DNA from: Geobacillus subterraneus
GTDB taxonomy: Bacteria > Bacillota > Bacilli > Bacillales > Anoxybacillaceae
Assembly (NCBI RefSeq): GCF_001618685.1
Contig: NZ_CP014342.1
Location: 3,410,001-3,474,000 of the forward strand
DNA length: 64,000 nucleotides
Direction: 5' to 3'
Below the pieces are notes generated by a model. It saw only the letters and a list, made by a program, of their open reading frames with translations. It did not search any database and was not told the origin of the DNA. The translations under genes were made by a program, and so were the position numbers. This document shows positions 25,580 to 36,204 of the stretch, one piece after another (position 1 is the stretch's first letter; every line of letters begins with the position of its first letter).

Positions 25580-26640
25580 TCATGCATCTTTACCGTTATG
25601 AAGAAAACCCGCTGATTACACCGAACGATGTGCCGCCGTATCATGACGGATTTGAAGTGATCGGGGCGTTTAACGCCGGGGTGGCGATGTTCCAAGGGGA
25701 GGTGTTGCTGCTGCTGCGGGTGGCGGAGCGGCCGGTTTCGGATGACCCGAACGTGGTGAAGGCGCCGGTGTGGAATCCGCGGACGGGGAAGGTCGATGTG
25801 TACGCGTTCCGCAAAGACGACCCGCGCTATGACTTTTCCGACCCGAGAGTCATTAAAGAGGCAGGGACGGAGCGGTTTTTGTATTTGACATCGCTCTCCT
25901 ATTTGCGCCTCGCCCGCAGTCAAGACGGGCGGCGGTTTACGATTGACGAGCGGCCGTTTATTTATCCTTCGAATGAATTAGAGACATTCGGGGTGGAAGA
26001 TCCGCGCATTACGTGCATTGACGGGACGTACTACATTTATTTTAGCGCCGTGTCGCCCAAAGGGGTCGGCGAGGCGATGGTGTCGACGACCGATTTTCGG
26101 ACGGTTGTGCATCACGGGATGATTTTTGCGCCGGAAAACAAAGATGTGCTCATTTTTCCGGAGAAGATCAACGGCAAATATTACGCCCTTCACCGCCCGG
26201 TGCCAAGAAGCAACGGCCGACCTGAGGTGTGGATCGCGGAGTCGGACAATTTGCGCTACTGGGGGAACCACCGCTTTTTGTTCGGCTTGCGGGAAGGGAA
26301 ATGGGACAGCGCCCGCATCGGCGGCGGAGCGGTGCCGATCAAAACGGAGCGCGGCTGGCTTGAGTTGTACCACGGCGCATCGGATGACCACCGCTATTGC
26401 ATGGGGGCGGTGCTGCTCGATTTGAACGACCCATCCAAAGTTCTCGCCCGCTCGGAGCAGCCGCTTGTCGAGCCGGAAGCGGATTACGAAGTGAACGGCT
26501 TTTTCGGCCGCGTTGTTTTTTCATGTGGGGCGCTCGTTGACGGCGATGTCGTGAAAATGTATTACGGTGCCGCCGATACGTCGATGGCGTGTGTGGAACT
26601 GCGGCTTAGCGATATTTTCGCTTCGCTCGGCAAGGGATGA
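25576..26640 (+). CDS. GH130 family β-mannoside-type phosphorylase
   Basis: 354 residues. GH130 features are present: RYEENPLITPNDVPP, FNAGVAMFQGEVLLLLRVAER, the catalytic region ETFGVEDPRIT with its Asp, YHGASDDHRYCMGAVLLDL, and 'VVFSCGALVDGDVVKMYYGAAD'. GH130 enzymes cleave β-mannosides with phosphate, releasing mannose 1-phosphate. The exact substrate cannot be read from sequence. It shares an operon with DUF1861. The upstream ABC importer and regulator are fragments, so substrate supply must come from elsewhere, or the pair is a relic. Confidence 0.9.
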   Translation: MIMHLYRYEENPLITPNDVPPYHDGFEVIGAFNAGVAMFQGEVLLLLRVAERPVSDDPNVVKAPVWNPRTGKVDVYAFRKDDPRYDFSDPRVIKEAGTERFLYLTSLSYLRLARSQDGRRFTIDERPFIYPSNELETFGVEDPRITCIDGTYYIYFSAVSPKGVGEAMVSTTDFRTVVHHGMIFAPENKDVLIFPEKINGKYYALHRPVPRSNGRPEVWIAESDNLRYWGNHRFLFGLREGKWDSARIGGGAVPIKTERGWLELYHGASDDHRYCMGAVLLDLNDPSKVLARSEQPLVEPEADYEVNGFFGRVVFSCGALVDGDVVKMYYGAADTSMACVELRLSDIFASLGKG

Positions 26641-26672
26641 AAAAGAGCGCCTGCGCATTAGGGCATGGACGG

Positions 26673-26708
26673 AAACGCCTAAACAGATCAGGCGTTTCTT
26701 TTTTTTTG
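26673..26708 (+). terminator. Strong terminator after the GH130 gene
   Basis: AAACGCCT (26673-26680) pairs with AGGCGTTT (26690-26697), followed by CTTTTTTTTT. Confidence 0.9.
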
Positions 26709-26784
26709 TCGTTATCATATAGCGGGTTGAACGTTTTTTTCGCCGACAAGGATCGGGATACATTTCTTCTTGGCTAGGAAGATT

Positions 26785-26793
26785 TGATATAAT
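26785..26793 (+). promoter_or_regulatory. Extended -10 promoter for the K+ transporter gene
   Basis: TGATATAAT is an extended -10. It overlaps the first in-frame ATG (26792), so that codon cannot be the start; translation begins at 26888, giving an 85-90 nt leader. Confidence 0.55.
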
Positions 26794-26887
26794 GGAAAAC
26801 AACGTCGATGTATCGTACGTATCCATACTGATGCAGGCTTGGCGTGCGGAAGCCGCGCGCGCTGGTCGGGGCAATGGTGGTGACGGC

Positions 26888-28240
26888 ATGGCAATAAAAC
26901 GTTCATTATGGTTGAAGCTGTCAACGATTCAGTTGATCATTCTGTTTTATTTAGTGGCGGTCGCGGTGTCGACGGTGCTGTTATGGCTGCCGATTGTACA
27001 TCAGCCGGGAGTGGAGCTTCACTGGATTGATGCGCTGTTTACGGCGGCGAGCGCCATTAGTGTGACCGGGTTGACGGTTGTGTCGATTCCGGAGACGTTT
27101 AATACGTTTGGGATTGTTTTGTTGATTGTGATGATGCAGGTGGGCGGCGTAGGGTTAATGATGCTTAGTACGTTCATTTGGCTGTTAGTTGGCAAAAAAA
27201 TCGGGTTTCGTGAGCGGCAGCTGATCATGACCGATCAAAACCGTCTTGCGCTCTCAGGGCTCGTGAAGCTCACGCGGGACATCTTTTTCTTGATTCTGGC
27301 CATTGAAGCGGTCGGTGCGCTGATTTTGGGCGTGTATTTTTTGCGTTATTTTCCGACGTGGCCGGAGGCGCTTTTGCAGGCGGTGTTTGCGTCGGTCAGT
27401 GCCACGACGAACGCTGGATTTGATATTACCGGCCAGTCGCTGATTCCGTTCGCCGGTGATTATTTCGTGCAAGTCATCCATATCATTCTGATCATTCTAG
27501 GCGCGATTGGCTTTCCTGTGCTCATTGAGGTGAAGGAGTTTTTGTTTGCGCGCGACCGAGGGCGCTACCGGTTTTCGCTGTTTACGAAGTTGACGACGGT
27601 GACGTTTTTTGCCCTCGTCTTCTTTGGCACGGTGGCGATTTATGCGCTTGAATGGAGCCATTTTTTCGCTGGAAAGCCGTGGCACCGGTCGCTCTTTTAC
27701 GCCTTGTTTCAGTCGGTGTCATCGCGCAGCGGCGGTCTGGCGACGATGGATATGAACGAGTTTTCCGAACCGACGTTATTGCTTTTGAGCGCGATGATGT
27801 TTATCGGTGCTTCCCCGAGCAGCGTTGGCGGGGGCATCCGGACGACGACGTTGGCGGTGATTTTGTTAACGGTTTGGCATTATGCGAAAGGGCGCTCAGC
27901 GGTCAAAGTGTTCGGGCGTGAAATTCATGAGGAAGATATTTTAAAATCGTTTGTCGTCTTTATCGGCGCGCTGTTCCTTTGTTTTGCGGCGGTTCTTGCG
28001 CTTTCCGTCTCGGAATCGTCCCTTCCTGTCGTCATGCTTTTGTTTGAAGTATGTTCAGCGTTTGGGACGACCGGGCTGTCGCTCGGCATTACCTCTGAGC
28101 TCAGCCCGTTTGGCAAGATGGTGTTGGTGGTCGTTATGTTCATCGGCCGGGTCGGCATCATTTCGTTTTTATGGCTCATCCGCGGCCGGGCGGTGAAAGA
28201 TAGTTACCATTACCCGAAAGAACGAGTCATTATCGGTTAG
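26888..28240 (+). CDS. ktrB: KtrB/TrkH-type potassium transporter subunit
   Basis: 450 residues from ATG 26888. Four repeated pore units, each with a filter glycine: [46 protein letters not shown] and [15 protein letters not shown]. This is the Ktr/Trk membrane subunit that moves K+ with Na+ or H+. The regulatory KtrA-type subunit is not in the window. The leader is too short for a typical ydaO (c-di-AMP) riboswitch. Confidence 0.92.
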   Translation: MAIKRSLWLKLSTIQLIILFYLVAVAVSTVLLWLPIVHQPGVELHWIDALFTAASAISVTGLTVVSIPETFNTFGIVLLIVMMQVGGVGLMMLSTFIWLLVGKKIGFRERQLIMTDQNRLALSGLVKLTRDIFFLILAIEAVGALILGVYFLRYFPTWPEALLQAVFASVSATTNAGFDITGQSLIPFAGDYFVQVIHIILIILGAIGFPVLIEVKEFLFARDRGRYRFSLFTKLTTVTFFALVFFGTVAIYALEWSHFFAGKPWHRSLFYALFQSVSSRSGGLATMDMNEFSEPTLLLLSAMMFIGASPSSVGGGIRTTTLAVILLTVWHYAKGRSAVKVFGREIHEEDILKSFVVFIGALFLCFAAVLALSVSESSLPVVMLLFEVCSAFGTTGLSLGITSELSPFGKMVLVVVMFIGRVGIISFLWLIRGRAVKDSYHYPKERVIIG

Positions 28241-28257
28241 AAGAGGAGGAAGGAATC

Positions 28258-29133
28258 ATGAAAAAAGTGCGCAAAGCGATCATTCCGGCAGCGGGCCTTG
28301 GGACGCGGTTTTTGCCGGCGACAAAGGCGATGCCAAAGGAGATGCTTCCGATTGTCGATAAGCCGACGATTCAATATATTGTGGAAGAGGCGATGGCATC
28401 CGGCATTGAGGACATTATCATCGTCACCGGGAAAGGGAAGCGGGCGATTGAAGACCATTTTGACTACGCGTTTGAGCTCGAGCAGCTGCTGAAGCAAAAA
28501 GGAAAATTGGACTTGCTTGAGAAAGTAAAAGAGCCATCCAAAGTGGACATCCACTACATTCGCCAAAAAGAGCCAAAAGGGCTGGGGCATGCCGTTTGGT
28601 GCGCGCGCAATTTCATCGGGGACGAGCCGTTTGCGGTGTTGTTGGGCGATGATATCGTCCAAGCGGAAAAACCTTGTTTAAAACAGCTCATTGAGCAGTA
28701 TGAACAAACGTTCAGCTCGGTGATCGGCGTCAAGCGCGTGCCGGAGGAAGAAACGCATCGCTACGGGATCATCGACCCGCTCGAGCAGCAAGGCCGGCGC
28801 TACCAAGTGCGCCGCTTTGTCGAAAAACCCGCTCCGGGCACAGCGCCGTCGAACCTCGCGATCGTCGGGCGGTACGTGTTGACGCCGGAAATTTTCTTGT
28901 TTTTGGAGAAGCAGGAGGTCGGCGCAGGCGGGGAGATTCAGCTCACCGATGCGATCGGGCGGTTGAATGAAATTCAGCGTGTCTTTGCCTACGAGTTTGA
29001 AGGAAAACGGTACGATGTCGGGGAGAAGCTCGGCTTTATCGAAACGACGATTGAGTTTGCCTTGCAAAACGAGGAGCTGCGGGATGACTTGCTTTCGTTT
29101 TTGGAGCAGATTGTGGCGAAGGAGAAGCGGTGA
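28258..29133 (+). CDS. galU: UTP-glucose-1-phosphate uridylyltransferase, copy 2
   Basis: 291 residues, closely similar to the product at 7238 along its full length, with the same [19 protein letters not shown] start. The DNA is more GC-rich at third positions than copy 1, so the copies differ in history rather than being a recent duplication. A normal ribosome site (AGAGGAGGAAGG) is present, making this the likely main galU gene. It lies 17 bp after the K+ transporter gene and may be co-transcribed. Confidence 0.95.
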   Translation: MKKVRKAIIPAAGLGTRFLPATKAMPKEMLPIVDKPTIQYIVEEAMASGIEDIIIVTGKGKRAIEDHFDYAFELEQLLKQKGKLDLLEKVKEPSKVDIHYIRQKEPKGLGHAVWCARNFIGDEPFAVLLGDDIVQAEKPCLKQLIEQYEQTFSSVIGVKRVPEEETHRYGIIDPLEQQGRRYQVRRFVEKPAPGTAPSNLAIVGRYVLTPEIFLFLEKQEVGAGGEIQLTDAIGRLNEIQRVFAYEFEGKRYDVGEKLGFIETTIEFALQNEELRDDLLSFLEQIVAKEKR

Positions 29134-29376
29134 GGACAAGCGGCGAAATGGGGGTGCATGCCAAACGCGGTTGGCCAAAAATAGGCGCGCGATCTGCATG
29201 AATGGCGAACCGTTTGGTGGCGGGATGTTGGTGATCATCTAGGCTGGATTGCAACATCTGCTTGTACGGTGAACCGTGTGCTCTGACGCATGGCGGCCTT
29301 ACAAGTCGGAGCAGCACGGAAAAAACGATTGCCCGGCATGTGTTCGTTTTGTGAAATTTTTGTCGAAATGTTCGTG

Positions 29377-29405
29377 TTGTTCCGTGAAAATGGGACGGTT
29401 ACAAT
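29377..29405 (+). promoter_or_regulatory. Promoter TTGTTC-17-TACAAT upstream of the AAA/macro locus
   Basis: -35 TTGTTC (29377-29382), a 17-bp spacer and -10 TACAAT (29400-29405). The start site would be near 29412, where a LexA-like box begins. Confidence 0.6.
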
Positions 29406-29412
29406 GAAATTA

Positions 29413-29424
29413 GAACAAATGTTC
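29413..29424. promoter_or_regulatory. LexA (DinR)-like SOS box
   Basis: GAACAAATGTTC matches the core GAAC-RNRY-GTTC of the Bacillus SOS box exactly; the flanking bases are A and T instead of C and G. It sits at the predicted transcription start, a position where LexA would block initiation. Confidence 0.55.
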
Positions 29425-29472
29425 TTTGTTGGATTCGTTTCCATATAAAAGGGGAGGGCAGGTGAACTCGGT

Positions 29473-29622
29473 ATGATTCAAGCGTTTGAGGTTGAACATT
29501 TCGAAAACATTTGGTGCATTCAATTGGACGAGCTAAAGAGCATCAATTTGTTTAGTGGGAAAAACAATGTTTGGAAAACGACGATTTCAAGTTCTGGGTG
29601 TATTTTTTCTCAAGATCATTAA
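29473..29622 (+). pseudogene. N-terminal remnant of another AAA ATPase with a damaged Walker A
   Basis: 49 codons from ATG 29473: MIQAFEVEHFENI...KSINLFSGKNNVWKTTIS, then unrelated residues and TAA. OLD/AAA_15-type ATPases begin this way with NNxGKT; here the Gly is Trp and the rest of the gene is missing. It occupies the first-gene position of the transcript. Confidence 0.6.
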
Positions 29623-29672
29623 CACGCGGGGTGATCATATAGACTGAAAATGGCCGCAAGAGGAGGGTAGGT

Positions 29673-30986
29673 ATGGCTCGCATTCGCATTGAGCATTTTG
29701 GGCCAGTGGGGCTGTTTGATGAGGAGATTACCGATGTAACGATTTTGATTGGTCCTCAAGCGAGCGGAAAAAGTACGATTAGCAAACTGATTTTTTTCTT
29801 CCGCTCTATTCCGGATGAATGGGTAAATTATTTGCTTTCGTCCCGACAAACGGATGAGCACAGCCCGTTTTTTGAGTTCAATAAATATCTTAGGAGAAAA
29901 TTTGTCGGCTACTTTGGAACGACAAAACATATGAGACCGTTTCACATTCGTTATGAATATAGTGACGGAAAATTTGTGCGTCTTGACTTAAAAGATGGTT
30001 ATGTGCAAATCCACTTTAGCGATTCCTTGAAAAAGGGGATTTTAGAGACGTTCAAGCACGTTATTCAGTTGAAAAAAGAGACGCAATATCAAGAGCGGCT
30101 GTTGACTGATTTTTGGAATGTCTCATCTTGGAAAGCGCGGCAACAAAGTGTTGTAGAAACAATTAAAACGTCTATTGATGAAGTATTTGGCGATTCGAAA
30201 ACATCGATCTTCATTCCGGCAGGCAGAAGTTTAGTCGCGACGTTGTCCGATCAGCTGCAAGATATTAACCCACGGCAACTCGATGTCTTGACAGAACAGT
30301 TTATCGAACGAATTAACTTGCTAAAGAAGGCGTTTTCGCAATCGTTTGAGGAAATTGTCGAGGATCGGAAAAAATTTTCGACAGAGAAAATTGACTTTGA
30401 GGCGATTCGGTTTGCCATTGATATTATTGAGCGGGTGATGAAAGGAAAGTACATGTTCTCTGACCAGGGAGAAAAAATCTTTTTTAATGAAAGAGAGTAT
30501 ACAAAGCTAAAATTTTCATCCTCAGGGCAACAAGAAGTAGTGTGGATTTTGTTGCTTATATTCACGGTTATTTTGGAACGGCGACGAGTGTTTATGGTGA
30601 TTGAGGAGCCTGAGGCTCACTTGTACCCGAGCGCGCAAAAAGAAATGGTCGCCTTGTTTGCATTATTGCTAAATGCGACGGATAATACGCTAGTGATTAC
30701 GACTCATAGCCCATATATTTTATCCGCTTTCAATATTTATTTGTACGCGGCTAAGATTGGAGAAAAGCTAGATCGACGCGCCGAGCCGATTGTGGACCGA
30801 AAGCTGCGCCTTTCTCCGGAGCGGTTAAAGGCCTACATGCTAGAGAGCGAGGGAGGGAGATTCCGCTACCGAAGCATTATCGATGATGAATTACGGTTAA
30901 TCCAGGCCGAAGCGATCGATGAAGCATCGTCTGCCATCAACCGTGTTCTGGATGAGCTTATGGAGGCGGAGGAAGAGGGGGAATAA
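29673..30986 (+). CDS. AAA/ABC-type ATPase (AAA_15-like) paired with a macro-domain gene
   Basis: 437 residues. Walker A GPQASGKST (27-35), ABC signature SSSGQQE, Walker B VFMVIEEPEAHLYP (about 304-317), H-loop TTHSPY (about 344-349). AT-rich relative to the flanks. The start follows GAGGAGGGTAGGT. The macro-domain gene begins 22 bp after its stop, so they are likely co-transcribed. No known defence system with exactly this pair was recognised; ATPases of this architecture act as sensors or motors in Gabija-, Septu- and PARIS-like systems. It lies behind a promoter with a LexA-like box. Confidence 0.82.
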   Translation: MARIRIEHFGPVGLFDEEITDVTILIGPQASGKSTISKLIFFFRSIPDEWVNYLLSSRQTDEHSPFFEFNKYLRRKFVGYFGTTKHMRPFHIRYEYSDGKFVRLDLKDGYVQIHFSDSLKKGILETFKHVIQLKKETQYQERLLTDFWNVSSWKARQQSVVETIKTSIDEVFGDSKTSIFIPAGRSLVATLSDQLQDINPRQLDVLTEQFIERINLLKKAFSQSFEEIVEDRKKFSTEKIDFEAIRFAIDIIERVMKGKYMFSDQGEKIFFNEREYTKLKFSSSGQQEVVWILLLIFTVILERRRVFMVIEEPEAHLYPSAQKEMVALFALLLNATDNTLVITTHSPYILSAFNIYLYAAKIGEKLDRRAEPIVDRKLRLSPERLKAYMLESEGGRFRYRSIIDDELRLIQAEAIDEASSAINRVLDELMEAEEEGE

Positions 30987-31008
30987 ACATGGCTAAGGAG
31001 GGGTTCGG

Positions 31009-31497
31009 ATGATTCGCGCCATGGTCGGCGATCTGACCAAAGTGGAAGGAGTCGAGTACATTTGCAATGCCGCCAACGGCATCGGGCCGATGGGCGGCGG
31101 CGTGGCAGCGGCGATCCGTCGGGCGGGGGGACGTGTGATCGAGGAGGAAGCGATCCGCGTCTGTCAAGCGCAAGACCCTAAGCCCGGCGATTTGTACGTG
31201 ACAGGAGCAGGCTCGCTGCCGTTTCGCGGGGTCCTTCACTTAGTGACGATGAAGCAGCCTGCAGGGGCGACGTCGTATGACATCGTTCGGGCGTGTCTCG
31301 AGCGGCTCGTCGCGCACTGTCGGGAGAACGGAATCAAGAAGGTGGCGTTGCCAGCGCTAGGGACAGGCGTCGGAAGGCTTGACAAAGAAAACGTGGCGCA
31401 GTTGTTTGTCGAGGTGTTGGGTCCGGTCGAGGATGTAGAGTTTGTGGTGGTGGATATTGATCAAGCATTCATCCGTTTTGTCCAACAGCGCCAATAA
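31009..31497 (+). CDS. Macro-domain (ADP-ribose-binding) protein
   Basis: 162 residues. The macro fold motif CNAANGIGPMGGGVAAAIRRAGG gives the NAAN and GGGVA loops that bind ADP-ribose, and LPALGTGVGRLDKENVAQ forms the second ligand loop. Stand-alone macro domains remove or bind ADP-ribose. Following an AAA ATPase gene, it could reverse or read an ADP-ribose signal in a defence or stress module; that is inference. The ribosome site is AAGGAGGGG. Confidence 0.9.
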   Translation: MIRAMVGDLTKVEGVEYICNAANGIGPMGGGVAAAIRRAGGRVIEEEAIRVCQAQDPKPGDLYVTGAGSLPFRGVLHLVTMKQPAGATSYDIVRACLERLVAHCRENGIKKVALPALGTGVGRLDKENVAQLFVEVLGPVEDVEFVVVDIDQAFIRFVQQRQ

Positions 31498-31508
31498 AGG
31501 GAGAAAAA

Positions 31509-31540
31509 GGGCCTTGACTTCGTCTTGGCCCTGCTTTTTT
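31509..31540 (+). terminator. Terminator of the AAA/macro operon
   Basis: GGGCC (31509-31513) pairs with GGCCC (31527-31531), with GAC/GTC inside, followed by TGCTTTTTT. Confidence 0.7.
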
Positions 31541-31772
31541 GGCAATGAATAACGTGTTTCCTTCTTTCTCATATCATATTATAATAAGAACACACGAATG
31601 AATGAGTTTCATTGACTTTCTCATCCGGCCGACAGGAGGTGGCATCATCGTTGATGTCCGAATGACGAAGCCGGTGTGAAAGGGAGTGGGGTTTCCTGTT
31701 CGAACCGCGATCAGGAAAAACAGCCAAAAATGCCAATGTGGGCGTTTTGGGCGCCATCCGGAGGGATGAATC

Positions 31773-32744
31773 ATGTTATTCTCATTGCCAACATTAAAGA
31801 CATGTCAAGTGTTAGTAGACGAATTTCGTTCGGCCCCACAGCCGTTTGAGCCGGAAAAGCTTCGCTTTGCGGGTGTCGGGGACCGAGACGTTTATAATAT
31901 TTCCGCACCGTTTGTGGATGAAGGAGAATGGGTGATCGCTGGGCGCGTCGAGGCGCGCGACAGCGAGCAATCGGAAGTGTACTTTTTCGTCGAGCGCGAC
32001 GGCGTCTGGGTTCCTCGTGACGGGGCGCCGGTGTTCGCCTTGCAGGATCCGTTTGTGGCGCGCATTCACGGCCAGTTGGTGTTCGGCGGCGTGGAGACGT
32101 TTCCGCATCCGGTGTTTGACGGCGAGCTGAGCTGGCGGACGGTCTTTTACCGCGGACCGAACATTCGCCGCTTAGAAAAGTTTGCCGAAGGGCCGGATGG
32201 GATGAAAGACATTCGCCTTGTCGAGCTGAAAGATGGCTCGATCGGCGTGTTCACCCGGCCGCAAGGGGAAAAAGGCGGACGCGGGAAAATCGGGTTCACC
32301 CGCATTTTCTCGCTCGATGAGTTGACGCCGGACGTGATTGAGGCCGCGCCGATTTTGGACGCCCAATTTACGGATGAAGAATGGGGCGGCGTGAATGAGG
32401 CGCATTTGCTGGCGAACGGGCTTGTGGGGGCGCTTGGCCATATCGCTTGCTTTGACGAGCACGGCAACCGCCATTACTACCCGATGGTGTTCGTGTTGAA
32501 CCCGGAGACGATGGAGCGTTCAGAGCTGGAATTGCTTGCGCTTCGCTCCCACTTTTTGGATGGTCCGGCGAAACGGCCGGATTTGGCGAACGTTGTCTTT
32601 AGCGGCGGACTCATCCGCAAAGGCGACGGCACGGCTGAGCTGTACGCCGGCGTGAGCGACGCCGAGGCGCAAAAAATTTCGCTCATCGACCCGTTTGCGA
32701 AATACGAGGCGCAAGAGCTCGATCGGATGTATGCTTCCGTTTAG
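31773..32744 (+). CDS. DUF1861 (MTP-1-like) family protein, copy 2
   Basis: 323 residues, strongly similar to 24632-25579 throughout, including RDVYNISAPF, WVIAGRVEARDSEQSEVYFF and SHFLDGPAKRPDLANVVFSGG. It is more GC-rich than copy 1 and has its own ribosome site (CCGGAGGGATG). No GH130 gene follows it; downstream are only remnants. It may be a duplicate that lost its partner. Confidence 0.85.
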   Translation: MLFSLPTLKTCQVLVDEFRSAPQPFEPEKLRFAGVGDRDVYNISAPFVDEGEWVIAGRVEARDSEQSEVYFFVERDGVWVPRDGAPVFALQDPFVARIHGQLVFGGVETFPHPVFDGELSWRTVFYRGPNIRRLEKFAEGPDGMKDIRLVELKDGSIGVFTRPQGEKGGRGKIGFTRIFSLDELTPDVIEAAPILDAQFTDEEWGGVNEAHLLANGLVGALGHIACFDEHGNRHYYPMVFVLNPETMERSELELLALRSHFLDGPAKRPDLANVVFSGGLIRKGDGTAELYAGVSDAEAQKISLIDPFAKYEAQELDRMYASV

Positions 32745-32862
32745 CGAAAGGATCGGTGCGACAGACCTTCTCTATGAATGGGGAAGGTTGGCGGCCGGTC
32801 CTTTTTTGCATTTGGCCGGTTTCTTGCCTTGTGCGAAGGACTTCGGTTTGACATAAACGTGA

Positions 32863-32996
32863 CTTGTTCGGTGACGGTGTATGTGCTCAATGAGGAACGG
32901 CTGTATGAGCAGGCGGATGTTCAAGTGAAAACGGGAACGGTTCGCTCCGTGTATTTTCCGGGGCTTGCAATCGACATGCCCGAATTGTTTCGTTGA
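32863..32996 (+). pseudogene. C-terminal fragment resembling a Uma2-type protein
   Basis: About 44 residues (SVTVYVLNEERLYEQADV...VRSVYFPGLAIDMPELF) end in the pattern seen at the C-terminus of Uma2/DUF820 putative endonucleases. There is no start or catalytic core. Confidence 0.4.
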
Positions 32997-33025
32997 CAAG
33001 GTGCTGAGAGGATGGCTTGAAAGCG

Positions 33026-33055
33026 AACAGCGTGGGATCAATCCCACGCTGTTTT
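33026..33055. terminator. 12-bp stem terminator
   Basis: AACAGCGTGGGA (33026-33037) and TCCCACGCTGTT (33042-33053) around TCAA, then TTC. Confidence 0.7.
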
Positions 33056-33263
33056 CGTGAAAATGCAGGACTGGCGCGTGATTTTCATCCCCGGGTGGAG
33101 GGCAAAGCGTGCTGCCCATGGACCTTTCCGTGAAAATGCGCGTGCCTTGATGATTCATGTTCATGCCCGGGTGAAGGGCAAAACGTTGCCCATGAGATGT
33201 TTCGATGAACACACGTGCCTGGATGATCCTTTTCATGGCTGGACAAAGAACAACACTTGTTGA
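33056..33263. repeat. Degenerate tandem repeats of about 74 bp
   Basis: Units begin near 33056 (GTGAAAATGCAG), 33130 (GTGAAAATGCGC) and 33205 (GATGAACACACG). Units 1 and 2 share GTGAAAATG, TTCATNCCCGGGTG and AGGGCAAA; the third is weaker. No coding sense is seen. It lies between the 32745 stop and the minus-strand ywqA transcript. Confidence 0.5.
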
Positions 33264-33313
33264 TGAAGTTTTTTCTGTGTCCAACAGGATGTTCATCGCC
33301 TGCGTGATGTCCT

Positions 33314-33430
33314 TTACGGTTGTTTTTGCCGCTTTTCCCGCTCCTTCATTTTCTCTTCCATCCGCTTCAGCAGCTTTTCCCACGGGTTTTCCGCCGTTTT
33401 TTTCTTGCGCTTTCGTTTTTCTTCCGCCAT
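33314..33430 (-). CDS. 38-residue basic peptide downstream of ywqA
   Basis: ATG 33430 lies behind AAAGGAGGC, which falls inside the last codons of ywqA, so it is translationally coupled. The product (MAEEKRKRKKKTAENPWEKL...) is very basic and helical, rich in Lys, Arg and Glu. It would be missed by length cut-offs. Function unknown; a nucleic-acid-binding accessory to the helicase is conceivable. Confidence 0.6.
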   Translation of the reverse strand: MAEEKRKRKKKTAENPWEKLLKRMEEKMKEREKRQKQP

Positions 33431-33432
33431 GC

Positions 33433-36200
<2,768 letters not shown>

Positions 36201-36204
<4 letters not shown>

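Noticed and set aside
26793-26887. c-di-AMP (ydaO) riboswitch before the K+ transporter gene
   Set aside because: The leader is only 85-90 nt, too short for that class, and no typical motif was recognised.
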